From assembly GCA_034423775.1 (NCBI GenBank), contig CP139918.1, forward strand, positions 1,426,001 through 1,490,000: a DNA stretch of 64,000 nucleotides, in the 5' to 3' direction. The notes under the pieces are model-generated. The model was not told the origin of the DNA. It did not search any database and saw nothing but the letters and a program-made list of their open reading frames with translations. The first letter of the stretch is position 1, and each line of letters starts with the position of its first letter. Position numbers and translations under genes: made by a program. Below, piece by piece: positions 1 to 7,567 of the stretch. The stretch is from Alphaproteobacteria bacterium US3C007. GTDB lineage: Bacteria; Pseudomonadota; Alphaproteobacteria; Rhodobacterales; Rhodobacteraceae.

Positions 1-9
1 TGGCTTTTG

Positions 10-41
10 AAAAAATAGGGCTCCGCCGTTGGGCGGAACCC
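10..41 (-). terminator. intrinsic terminator of the putative small RNA
   Basis: A 10-position stem (18-27 with 32-41, one mismatch) closes a 4-nt loop and is followed on the minus strand by a run of six T interrupted once (TATTTTTT). The shape is textbook for Rho-independent termination of leftward transcription. Confidence 0.7.
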
Positions 42-118
42 TCTGTCACCCCAATGCGCTCCCACAGCACCTTCGGTTTCAGAAACGGGTTCGGCCATCC
101 TGACGCGAACATGCAACA
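10..118 (-). ncRNA. putative small RNA transcription unit (~100 nt)
   Basis: On the minus strand a promoter-like pair (TTGTGC at 147-142, TAGGTT at 124-119, 17-nt spacer) is followed about 80-100 nt later by a strong hairpin (41-18, nine of ten pairs) and a TATTTTTT tract at 17-10. The interval has no convincing reading frame. Promoter plus short body plus intrinsic terminator is what an independent small RNA looks like. It lacks the GGAAGGAAGCA-type core of SRP RNA, and I could not match it to 6S, tmRNA or RNase P RNA. It could instead be a leader or attenuator of a gene lying beyond position 1. The existence of a short terminated transcript is moderately likely; its identity is unknown. Confidence 0.4.
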
Positions 119-204
119 AACCTAGCGGGTATGCGCGTTTGGCACAAACTTTTACTATAAAGCATTTGTTTAAATTTTGAGAAAGTGCTGTGGCAGGCTT
201 GTTT

Positions 205-245
205 CGGGTGGCCGCTTTTCTTAACCGGGCCACCCGGTATTTTTA
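205..245. terminator. hairpin terminator behind ahcY
   Basis: A perfect 9-bp stem (CGGGTGGCC at 205-213, GGCCACCCG at 228-236) lies 18 nt past the ahcY stop codon. The T-run (GTATTTTT) is on the plus-strand side, so the classical orientation is rightward, but no plus-strand gene ends here. The hairpin may act in both directions or simply protect the ahcY 3' end. Confidence 0.5.
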
Positions 246-254
246 AGCGATGGC

Positions 255-1646
255 TTAATATCTGTAATGTTCTGGTTTGAACGGGCCTTCGGGGGTTACG
301 CCGATATAATCTGCCTGATCTTTTTCCAATCTGGTCAGTTTCACGCCGATCCGCTCCAGATGCAGGCGCGCTACTTTTTCATCCAGATGTTTTGGCAGAA
401 TATAAACGTCATTCTTATAATTATCGCCTTTGCTCCAAAGTTCAATTTGGGCCAATACTTGGTTGGTGAAAGAGGCAGACATCACGAATGAGGGATGGCC
501 CGTCGCATTGCCAAGGTTCAACAAGCGCCCTTCGGAGAGTAAAATCAAACGGCTGCCCGACGGCATTTCAATCATATCCACTTGGTCTTTGATATTGGTC
601 CATTTGTGGTTTTTCAGATTGGCCACTTGGATTTCATTGTCAAAATGGCCGATATTGCCCACGATGGCCATATCTTTCATTTCGCGCATATGCTCGATGC
701 GGATCACGTCCTTATTGCCCGTGGTGGTGATAAACACATCAGCGCTGTTCACAACATCTTCCAAAACAACCACTTCGAACCCATCCATAGCGGCCTGCAA
801 GGCGCAGATCGGATCAACCTCTGTTACTTTGACGCGCGCGCCAGCCCCGGCCAATGAGGCGGCTGAGCCTTTTCCAACATCGCCATATCCACACACAACG
901 GCGACCTTGCCCGCCATCATCGTATCTGTGGCGCGGCGGATCCCATCCACCAAGGATTCCTTGCAGCCATATTTATTGTCGAATTTTGATTTTGTGACCG
1001 AATCGTTCACGTTGATGGCCGGAAACGGCAATTGGCCTTGCTTGACCAATTCATAAAGCCGGTGCACGCCGGTTGTGGTTTCTTCGGATACGCCTTTGAT
1101 CATTGCGCGTTGTTTGGTGAACCAACCCGGGGTTTCGGCCATACGCTTTTTGATCTGTGCAAAAACCGCTTCTTCTTCTTCTGATGTGGGCACGGCGATC
1201 AGGTCTGTTTCTCCGGCTTCAACGCGGGCGCCGAGTAAGACGTATAGCGTGGCATCGCCGCCATCATCCAAGATCATATTCGCGCCCTCTGGAAACATGA
1301 AAGACCGGTCGAGATAATCCCAATGCTCGGTCAGCGTTTGGCCTTTCACCGCGAAGACGGGTGTGCCCCCGGCTGCGATCGCGGCCGCTGCATGATCCTG
1401 GGTGGAGAAAATGTTGCAAGAGGCCCAGCGCACATCAGCGCCCAATTCAACCAGCGTTTCGATTAACACCGCCGTTTGAATGGTCATGTGCAAAGAGCCG
1501 ACGATGCGCGACCCGCTTAATGGCTTGCTTTCACCATATTCGGCCCTCAGCGCCATCAGGCCCGGCATTTCGGTTTCAGCAATGTTCAGCTCTTTGCGGC
1601 CAAACTCTGCCAGCGCAATGTCTTTTACGATATAATCCGTGCTCAT
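255..1646 (-). CDS. ahcY: S-adenosylhomocysteine hydrolase
   Basis: AhcY is the NAD-dependent cytosolic enzyme that splits S-adenosylhomocysteine into adenosine and homocysteine, relieving product inhibition of methyltransferases. The 463-residue protein has the family's usual length. It shows the substrate-domain motif [14 protein letters not shown] near residue 80, the NAD-binding [10 protein letters not shown] segment near residue 255, and the conserved C-terminal KPEHYRY. I place the start at the second of two in-frame ATGs: AGGAG lies 6 nt before 1646 but would abut an ATG at 1652. A possible promoter (TTGAAG / ATAGGC) is seen upstream near 1700-1670. I looked for an SAH riboswitch in the leader and did not find one. 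Confidence 0.97.
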   Translation of the reverse strand: MSTDYIVKDIALAEFGRKELNIAETEMPGLMALRAEYGESKPLSGSRIVGSLHMTIQTAVLIETLVELGADVRWASCNIFSTQDHAAAAIAAGGTPVFAVKGQTLTEHWDYLDRSFMFPEGANMILDDGGDATLYVLLGARVEAGETDLIAVPTSEEEEAVFAQIKKRMAETPGWFTKQRAMIKGVSEETTTGVHRLYELVKQGQLPFPAINVNDSVTKSKFDNKYGCKESLVDGIRRATDTMMAGKVAVVCGYGDVGKGSAASLAGAGARVKVTEVDPICALQAAMDGFEVVVLEDVVNSADVFITTTGNKDVIRIEHMREMKDMAIVGNIGHFDNEIQVANLKNHKWTNIKDQVDMIEMPSGSRLILLSEGRLLNLGNATGHPSFVMSASFTNQVLAQIELWSKGDNYKNDVYILPKHLDEKVARLHLERIGVKLTRLEKDQADYIGVTPEGPFKPEHYRY

Positions 1647-1887
1647 CGGCATCTCCTAAAGGTTTGGGGTCGCCTATCACAAGCATTTGCAAGCTTCAAG
1701 AATGTGCAGAGGCTCTCGGTGAGACCTGCGGCAATTGGCCTAGGAACCACAAACGCCTTTTTTTATGCATGGCGCTTTAGACGCGGCAATTTTGACCTTT
1801 TTGGATTTGAAACGGTGGCAGATGACGCGCAGCCCTTGTTAGCAAAAAGCCCGCATGTCATATTATTTCTGATTATTCGAGGACCCC

Positions 1888-2478
1888 ATGAAACAACCAC
1901 GCGCTTGGCAAAGAATGCTGTCTGGACGGCGATTGGACTTGCTTGACCCAACGGCAGTTGACATTGAGATTGAAGATATCGCCCATGGCTTGGCCTTTGT
2001 GGCGCGCTGGAACGGCCAAACGCAGGGCGAGTTTGCCTATTCTGTCGCCGAACATTCTTTGTTGGTGGTAGAGTTATCCAAACGGCTTTTTCCCAAAATC
2101 GAGGCCAAATGGCAGCTCGCAGCCTTGTTGCATGATGCACCGGAATACGTGATAGGGGATATGATTTCGCCGGTTAAAGCGGCCGTTGGCGCAGGCTATG
2201 AAGCTTTGGACGAGCGCCTGACCGCCGCTATTCATATCCGTTTTGGGCTACCCGCAAAACTGCCGGCCAAAATTAAAGCGCAGATTAAAAAGGCCGATAA
2301 GTGCAGCGCCTGGCTTGAGGCCACCCAGATTGCCGGATTTTCACAACAAGAAGCCAACCGGTTCTTTGGCAAAATGCCAATGGATCTTGTGCCAGCTTTC
2401 ACGGTTAAACTGCGGCCACCCAATCTGGTAAAGCGGGATTATATTTCCAAATACCAGACCCTTATATCGAAATTATAG
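1888..2478 (+). CDS. HD-domain phosphohydrolase
   Basis: This 196-residue cytosolic protein is an HD-superfamily metal-dependent hydrolase, of the small single-domain kind related to 5'-nucleotidase YfbR. The metal-binding signature is visible as EHS near residue 54, LLHDAPEYVIGD near residues 78-89 and a later conserved Asp. The N-terminal motif DLLDP is also typical of this alphaproteobacterial family. GAGG sits 8 nt before the ATG. The gene is divergent from ahcY and convergent with regA, so it is probably monocistronic. The likely substrate class is nucleotides or their derivatives; the exact substrate cannot be read from sequence. Confidence 0.85.
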   Translation: MKQPRAWQRMLSGRRLDLLDPTAVDIEIEDIAHGLAFVARWNGQTQGEFAYSVAEHSLLVVELSKRLFPKIEAKWQLAALLHDAPEYVIGDMISPVKAAVGAGYEALDERLTAAIHIRFGLPAKLPAKIKAQIKKADKCSAWLEATQIAGFSQQEANRFFGKMPMDLVPAFTVKLRPPNLVKRDYISKYQTLISKL

Positions 2479-2517
2479 GCAGCGCGGGTTGCTTTACTGC
2501 GCCAAATCGGGGTGGTT

Positions 2518-3072
2518 TTACCGCGGGCTGCGCTTGGCCAAAATACGCTGAAGGGTGCGCCGATGCATATTCAGCCTTCGGGCGGTTTCCGAGACGTTGC
2601 GGTCGCAGAGCTCATACACCCGTTGGATATGCTCCCAGCGTACGCGATCCGCGCTCATCGGGTTTTCCGGCGGTGGGGGCAAATCATCCCCCCGTGCCAA
2701 TAACGCATTGGTGATATCAATCGCATCCGCGGGTTTGGATAAATAATCGGTGGCGCCAATTTTCACTGCGGCCACTGCGGTGGCTATGGCGCCGTATCCG
2801 GTTAAAACTACAACCCTGCAATCGGGGCGTTTTTCGCGCAGCACTTCCACAACATCTAGGCCATTGCCGTCTTCCAGCCGCAGATCAACCACCGCATATG
2901 CTGGAGATCGCGCCGTTGCGATTGCACGCCCAGCGGCCACTGATCCGGCGGTTTCAACCTCAAAGCCGCGTTTTTCCATGGCTTTCGCAAGCCGTTTGAG
3001 AAACGGGTCATCATCATCAACCAGCAAAAGCGAAGGGTCTTCGCCCAGATCCTGATATGTTCGTTCTGACAC
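2518..3072 (-). CDS. regA: redox response regulator RegA (ActR/PrrA)
   Basis: RegA is the DNA-binding partner of RegB and controls respiration, carbon and nitrogen fixation and, where present, photosynthesis genes in response to redox state. The 184-residue protein has an N-terminal receiver with an acidic pocket (DDDD, residues 19-22), the phospho-acceptor Asp63 in VVDLRLEDG, and a C-terminal Fis-type helix-turn-helix (NVSETARRLNMHRRTLQR). The near-invariant HTH is diagnostic of RegA/ActR/PrrA. It follows senC in the same orientation, as in Rhodobacter. Confidence 0.96.
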   Translation of the reverse strand: MSERTYQDLGEDPSLLLVDDDDPFLKRLAKAMEKRGFEVETAGSVAAGRAIATARSPAYAVVDLRLEDGNGLDVVEVLREKRPDCRVVVLTGYGAIATAVAAVKIGATDYLSKPADAIDITNALLARGDDLPPPPENPMSADRVRWEHIQRVYELCDRNVSETARRLNMHRRTLQRILAKRSPR

Positions 3073-3147
3073 GCGGTCGCCTCCTGAGCGGTTGCCTTTG
3101 ATTTACATCTAATGCGGCCACCCGCCTTGGTCAAATAATACCAGTGT

Positions 3148-3777
3148 TTAAGCTGCGTTCAAAAAGCAGCTGATTTTCTCGGCCACTTGCTCGGCGGGTA
3201 AATCACGGCGGAAAAATTCGACAAACCCATGCTCGGGAAGCAGCAGATAGCTCATTGTTGAATGGTCGACCAAATAATACGGATCGTTTTGGTCATGGGC
3301 TTTGTAATAGGTCCGAAACGCTTTACTTGCGGTTTTGATTTGGGCATCGCTGCCTGTTAATGCGATCAGTCTTGGATGCATCACCTCGGCAAATTCTGCC
3401 AAGACTTGGGGTGTATCTCGCTCCGGATCGATGGTGATAAAAACGGGCGTTACGTTTTGTCCGGCCGTTTCCAGCAGATCCACGGCTTCAACATTGCGCA
3501 TCGTATCCATTGGGCAGATATCGGGGCAGAACGTATATCCAAAATAAAGCAGAGCCGGAGTTTTGCTGACATCGTCTTGCGACATGCTCTGCCCGTGCTG
3601 GTTTACTAGCGTGAACGCACCCCCAATCTGTTCGCTGCCACCCGCAATCACGCTGGCGCGGCATTGCGCGAAACGATCGCTTGAACGGGGCATGAACAAT
3701 GTGGAGACCGCCAGCCAAGAAAACAAAAGTAACAGGGCAAACCCGGCGCCCAACACCACTGTGAAACGGTTCTGCAT
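3148..3777 (-). CDS. senC: SCO1/SenC/PrrC copper chaperone-like thioredoxin-fold protein
   Basis: SCO proteins are membrane-anchored periplasmic thioredoxin-fold proteins that deliver copper to the CuA centre of cytochrome c oxidase and influence RegB/PrrB signalling. The 209-residue protein has a single N-terminal membrane anchor (about residues 6-28), the copper-binding CxxxC (Cys84, Cys88 in FCPDICP) and the third ligand His172 in VDHSTM. It lies between regB (divergent) and regA (downstream), the arrangement known from Rhodobacter. Confidence 0.94.
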   Translation of the reverse strand: MQNRFTVVLGAGFALLLLFSWLAVSTLFMPRSSDRFAQCRASVIAGGSEQIGGAFTLVNQHGQSMSQDDVSKTPALLYFGYTFCPDICPMDTMRNVEAVDLLETAGQNVTPVFITIDPERDTPQVLAEFAEVMHPRLIALTGSDAQIKTASKAFRTYYKAHDQNDPYYLVDHSTMSYLLLPEHGFVEFFRRDLPAEQVAEKISCFLNAA

Positions 3778-3862
3778 AAGGGATTCCTTAGAGTAATTGC
3801 CATTGCTTGGCCTTTATGGGATCTATGTTTCCTAACAACCCACGTCAACCGGCAGGAAGATG

Positions 3863-5248
3863 ATGACTGAACACGACGTCAATTTATTTTCAGATCAACG
3901 CCGCAGCAATTGGATTAGATTGCGCACTTTAATTCTGCTACGCTGGGTGGCGATTGCGGGCCAGTTGACGGCGATTTTAATTGCCAAAGAGGCATATAAT
4001 CTGCAGCTTGAGCTGGGTCTTTGCCTTCTTGCGATCGCGGTGTCGGCTATTGGCAATCTGGTGGCCATGGTCAGCTTTCCTGAAAACAAACGTCTGTCAG
4101 AATTTGAAAACATGATGATGACCATGTTTGATCTGCTGCAATTGGGCTTTTTGCTTTATCTCACGGGTGGATTGCACAATCCGTTCAGCATTTTGCTTTT
4201 GGCGCCGGTTGCGGTTTCTGCCTCAATTTTGAAACTGCGATCAAATTTCATTCTGGGTGGCACCACGATCGTTTTGGTTACAATTTTGGCGGTGTATCAT
4301 TTGCCTCTACGCACCCAAGCGGGCGCATTTTTGCGCATTCCAGAGTTATTTGTCTTTGGAAATTGGATCGCAATCGTGATCGCGTTGGTGTTCTTAAGCG
4401 TGTATTCGCGCCGCGTTACGAATGAAATGAACGCGATGGGAAACGCTTTATTGGCCACGCAAATGGCGTTGAGCCGGGAACAAAAGCTTACCGATTTGGG
4501 CGGTGTGGTGGCGGCAGCAGCGCATGAGCTGGGCACGCCTTTGGCGACGATAAAATTGACCAGTGCAGAATTGATGGAGGCCTTGCCTGATGGCTCGGAA
4601 CTGCAAGAAGATGCAAGCTTGATCCGAGAACAGGCCAATCGCTGCCGCGATATTTTACGCTCGATGGGGCGCGCGGGAAAAGACGATTTGCATTTGCGCA
4701 GCGCGCCCTTAAGCGAAGTGCTGCGTGAGGCAGCCGAGCCGCATAAGGATCGGGGCGTGAAAATCAATATGTCTTTTGAACCGATCGAGGGCGCCGGGCT
4801 TGGCCAGCCGCTGGCTTTGCGGCGCCCGGAAATCATTCACGGTTTGCGCAATATGGTGCAAAATGCGGTTGATTTTGCCAAATCAGAGGTTTGGGTGGAA
4901 AGCTATTGGAGCCCCGATATGATCACTGTGCGGATCTTGGATGATGGGCCGGGCTATCCCGTTCACATGCTTGGGCGCATCGGCGATCCTTTTTTGCGGC
5001 ATCGCAAAACAGGCGCGGCGCGTGATAACAGGCAAAGCTATGAAGGGATGGGCCTCGGCGTTTTTATCGCCAAAACATTGCTTGAAAGAACCGGCGCAGA
5101 ATTAAGCTTTGCCAATGGATATGATCCTCAGCAAAGACCGGCAGCCAAAGCAACGCCGCGCGGCGCGATTGTGGAAATTCAGTGGCCCAGGGCTGCGGTT
5201 GAACAAATCACCGCTGCGCTGGGCGAAAACCGCGCTATGAAGATTTAG
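3863..5248 (+). CDS. regB: redox sensor histidine kinase RegB (PrrB)
   Basis: RegB is an inner-membrane histidine kinase that senses the quinone pool and oxidation state and phosphorylates RegA. About six hydrophobic segments fill residues 25-185. Between them is the ubiquinone-site motif GGLHNPF (residues 103-109 counted from the upstream ATG). The H-box is AHELGTPLATI (His222), and the redox-active cysteine of the family is present as Cys262 in RCRDIL. The HATPase domain has the NMVQNAVDFA N-box and a GMGLGVFIA G-box. Two adjacent ATGs occur (3860 and 3863); AGGAAG is better spaced for 3863. The gene is divergent from senC-regA across about 85 bp that must hold both promoters. Confidence 0.96.
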   Translation: MTEHDVNLFSDQRRSNWIRLRTLILLRWVAIAGQLTAILIAKEAYNLQLELGLCLLAIAVSAIGNLVAMVSFPENKRLSEFENMMMTMFDLLQLGFLLYLTGGLHNPFSILLLAPVAVSASILKLRSNFILGGTTIVLVTILAVYHLPLRTQAGAFLRIPELFVFGNWIAIVIALVFLSVYSRRVTNEMNAMGNALLATQMALSREQKLTDLGGVVAAAAHELGTPLATIKLTSAELMEALPDGSELQEDASLIREQANRCRDILRSMGRAGKDDLHLRSAPLSEVLREAAEPHKDRGVKINMSFEPIEGAGLGQPLALRRPEIIHGLRNMVQNAVDFAKSEVWVESYWSPDMITVRILDDGPGYPVHMLGRIGDPFLRHRKTGAARDNRQSYEGMGLGVFIAKTLLERTGAELSFANGYDPQQRPAAKATPRGAIVEIQWPRAAVEQITAALGENRAMKI

Positions 5249-5397
5249 CATTTTGACGCTGGCGGAGTGTTTGCGATTACCGCTTAAAGCCTTGGGGGCT
5301 TGCGCGGCCTTTCAAAGCTTGCCTTGCACACAACCAAGGCTTCACGGGCTGCACGATCTGTCTTGTTTCGCGCAACTGGCGATGTCATCTTAGATTT

Positions 5398-5874
5398 ATG
5401 AATTTATTTACAACCGAATTTCACATGCCTTCTGAGGCGCATATGCAAGCCTTCGCAGCCGCGCTTGGCAAAAGCTTGCGATGCGGGGATATCCTTCTGC
5501 TTGAGGGGCATATCGGCGCTGGCAAAAGTTTTTTTGCGCGCAGCCTGATCCAATCGGTACAAGATATTCCTGAAGAAGTGCCCTCACCAACGTTCACGCT
5601 GGTACAAACCTATGACACGCAAATCGGTGAGATTTGGCACGCAGATCTGTATCGCTTAACCTCGCATCAAGAGGCGGTTGAATTGGGGTTAGAAGAGGCG
5701 TTTGAAACCTCGATTTCTCTGATTGAATGGCCGGATCGGCTGGGGGATCTATCTCAATATAGCCCGTTAAATATCGCGTTTTCCAGCGGTGCAAGCGACA
5801 GTGAACGGCATCTCAAATTGCAGGGTTCGGCGTCTATTTGGGCGCCACGGTTGCAGGGTTTGAGCGATGAATGA
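5398..5874 (+). CDS. tsaE: tRNA t6A biosynthesis ATPase TsaE
   Basis: TsaE is the small ATPase that, with TsaB, TsaC and TsaD, forms threonylcarbamoyl-adenosine at position 37 of ANN-decoding tRNAs. The 158-residue protein has a Walker A GHIGAGKSFF near residues 37-46, the PSPTFTLVQTY motif near residue 62 and the HADLYRL segment typical of the family. It overlaps the following kinase gene by 8 nt. Upstream (5249-5397) is a 9-bp inverted repeat (5287-5295 / 5334-5342) with a long loop and no clear terminator. Confidence 0.94.
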   Translation: MNLFTTEFHMPSEAHMQAFAAALGKSLRCGDILLLEGHIGAGKSFFARSLIQSVQDIPEEVPSPTFTLVQTYDTQIGEIWHADLYRLTSHQEAVELGLEEAFETSISLIEWPDRLGDLSQYSPLNIAFSSGASDSERHLKLQGSASIWAPRLQGLSDE

Positions 5875-6853
5875 TCTGGGTATATCCGCCGAGTTGCAAG
5901 CGTTTTTGCGGCAGCATAAATGGCATAATGCGCAGATTGTAGCGCTGAAAACGGATGCGTCTCAGCGCCAGTATTACCGCTTATCGCAGAATGAACGCTC
6001 GGTCATTTTGATGGATGCGCGGCGCAGTGCGGTGGGTGAAACAAAGCGATTTCAACGGATTGCGTCACATTTGTTTGCGCAGGATCTCAGCGCTCCACAA
6101 ATTTATGGCGCGGATCATGATTTGAGGGCTTTGCTTGTTGAAGATTTGGGCGATGATTTATTGTCGGGATTTTGGGCAAAGGGCGCGCAAAGCGCCTATC
6201 CAATTTATCAAAAGGCGGTTGATATGCTGCTTGCGGTGCAGGCAAGCGACCCTCCGGCCTTTTTAGCGCAGCCCGATGCACAGGATTTGGCTGTCATGAT
6301 CACGCCCGCTTTTGAATTTTATAAAGGCTCAGCACGCGTTGAGGCGGATCAATCCGCCCTGCTTGCTGCGCTTACCGATTTGCTCGCGGCTGCGCTGCAA
6401 AGCGCGCCAGTTCTGGCGCTGCGCGATTGCCATGCGGAAAACCTTCTTTATTTGCCGGCGCGCCGCGGTGCGGCCTGTGTGGGTATTTTGGATTTTCAAG
6501 ATGCGTTTCAAAGCCACCCCGCCTATGATCTTATGTCGCTTTTGCAGGATGTGCGCCGCGATATTCCCGCCAGTATGGAGGCTGGTTTGATCGCGTATTT
6601 TGTGGCGCAGGCGGGCCTAGAAGCGCGGGCCTTTCAGCGCGCTTATGCGGTTTTGGGGGTGCAACGCAATCTGCGTATTTTGGGGGTTTTCGCGCGGCTG
6701 GCCCTGCAAGAAAACAAAGCAAATTATCTGGTGCATATGCCCCGGGTCTGGCGCTATATCCAACGCAATTTACGCGCTCCGGGTTTGCAAGGGCTTAAGG
6801 CTTTGATCGATGCAGAATTTCCCAGCCCTGCAAATTTAAATTGGACGGTTTAA
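5867..6853 (+). CDS. amgK: N-acetylmuramate/N-acetylglucosamine kinase (AmgK-type phosphotransferase)
   Basis: AmgK phosphorylates the anomeric carbon of recovered MurNAc or GlcNAc, the first step of the recycling route that bypasses de novo UDP-MurNAc synthesis. The 328-residue protein has an APH-like fold: a nucleotide-binding N-lobe (TDASQRQYYRL), the catalytic loop RDCHAENL near residue 187 and the metal-binding GILDFQDA near residue 205. The next gene is the MurU-type nucleotidyltransferase, with stop and start abutting, the pairing known from Pseudomonas putida and Caulobacter. The pair is what supports AmgK rather than a generic aminoglycoside phosphotransferase. Confidence 0.85.
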   Translation: MNDLGISAELQAFLRQHKWHNAQIVALKTDASQRQYYRLSQNERSVILMDARRSAVGETKRFQRIASHLFAQDLSAPQIYGADHDLRALLVEDLGDDLLSGFWAKGAQSAYPIYQKAVDMLLAVQASDPPAFLAQPDAQDLAVMITPAFEFYKGSARVEADQSALLAALTDLLAAALQSAPVLALRDCHAENLLYLPARRGAACVGILDFQDAFQSHPAYDLMSLLQDVRRDIPASMEAGLIAYFVAQAGLEARAFQRAYAVLGVQRNLRILGVFARLALQENKANYLVHMPRVWRYIQRNLRAPGLQGLKALIDAEFPSPANLNWTV

Positions 6854-7567
6854 ATGCACATGATGGCCAAAACCCCTTTTCCCGTGATGATTTTTGCTGC
6901 TGGTTTCGGGCGCCGCATGGGGGCGCTGACAAAAGATAAACCCAAACCCTTGGTGCCTGTAAAAGGGCGGGCGTTGATCGATTATGCGGTTGATATTGCG
7001 CGCGAAAGCGGCGCTCAGACGATCCTTGTTAATCTGCATTACAAGCATCAGATGCTTGCGGATCATTTGCGCGACGCGCCCGTGCAAACGCGGCTTGAAC
7101 TGCCGGATATTCTTGAGACGGGGGGCGGATTAAAAGCGGCGTTGCCGCAATTGGGAGCGGGCCCCGTGGTAACGATAAATTCAGATGCGATCTGGCAGGG
7201 TGAAAATCCGATTGCCGCTTTGCGCGCGCGCTGGCGGCCAGAGCGGATGGAGGCGCTGCTGCTGTGCATTGAGCGGACCCATGCGCAGGGCCATAGCGGG
7301 GCAGGCGATTTTTCGCTGGCAAAGAATGGCTGTCTGCAGCGCGGAGGCAACTTGGTTTACACTGGTGTTCAAATCATAAAAACGGATGGATTGATGGCCA
7401 TTGAACAACGCGCCTTCTCGCTCAATCTTTTATGGGCCCAGATGATAGAGCGCCAGAGCGTGTATGGCGCGGTGTATCGGGGCAACTGGTGCGATGTTGG
7501 CCATCCTGAAGGGCTGGCATGCGCCCAAAACATGCTGTCTCATTCCCATATGCCAAAGGCAAATTAG
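6854..7567 (+). CDS. murU: N-acetylmuramate-1-phosphate uridylyltransferase (MurU-type)
   Basis: MurU transfers UMP to MurNAc-1-phosphate, giving UDP-MurNAc for peptidoglycan synthesis. The 237-residue protein has the nucleotidyltransferase signature AAGFGRRMGALTKDKPKPL at residues 14-32, the family's GxGxRM...KPKPL pattern. A metal-binding Asp occurs in TINSDAIW, and NWCDVGHPE lies near the end. Three ATGs (6854, 6860, 6863) are possible; none has a good Shine-Dalgarno, consistent with translational coupling to amgK, whose stop codon abuts the first ATG. Related sugar-1-phosphate nucleotidyltransferases look alike, so the MurU call rests partly on its neighbour. Confidence 0.85.
   Translation: MHMMAKTPFPVMIFAAGFGRRMGALTKDKPKPLVPVKGRALIDYAVDIARESGAQTILVNLHYKHQMLADHLRDAPVQTRLELPDILETGGGLKAALPQLGAGPVVTINSDAIWQGENPIAALRARWRPERMEALLLCIERTHAQGHSGAGDFSLAKNGCLQRGGNLVYTGVQIIKTDGLMAIEQRAFSLNLLWAQMIERQSVYGAVYRGNWCDVGHPEGLACAQNMLSHSHMPKAN

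Noticed and set aside
1647..1760. SAH riboswitch in the ahcY leader
   Set aside because: The leader lacks the conserved riboswitch core as I know it and shows no convincing pseudoknot; only a possible promoter is left.
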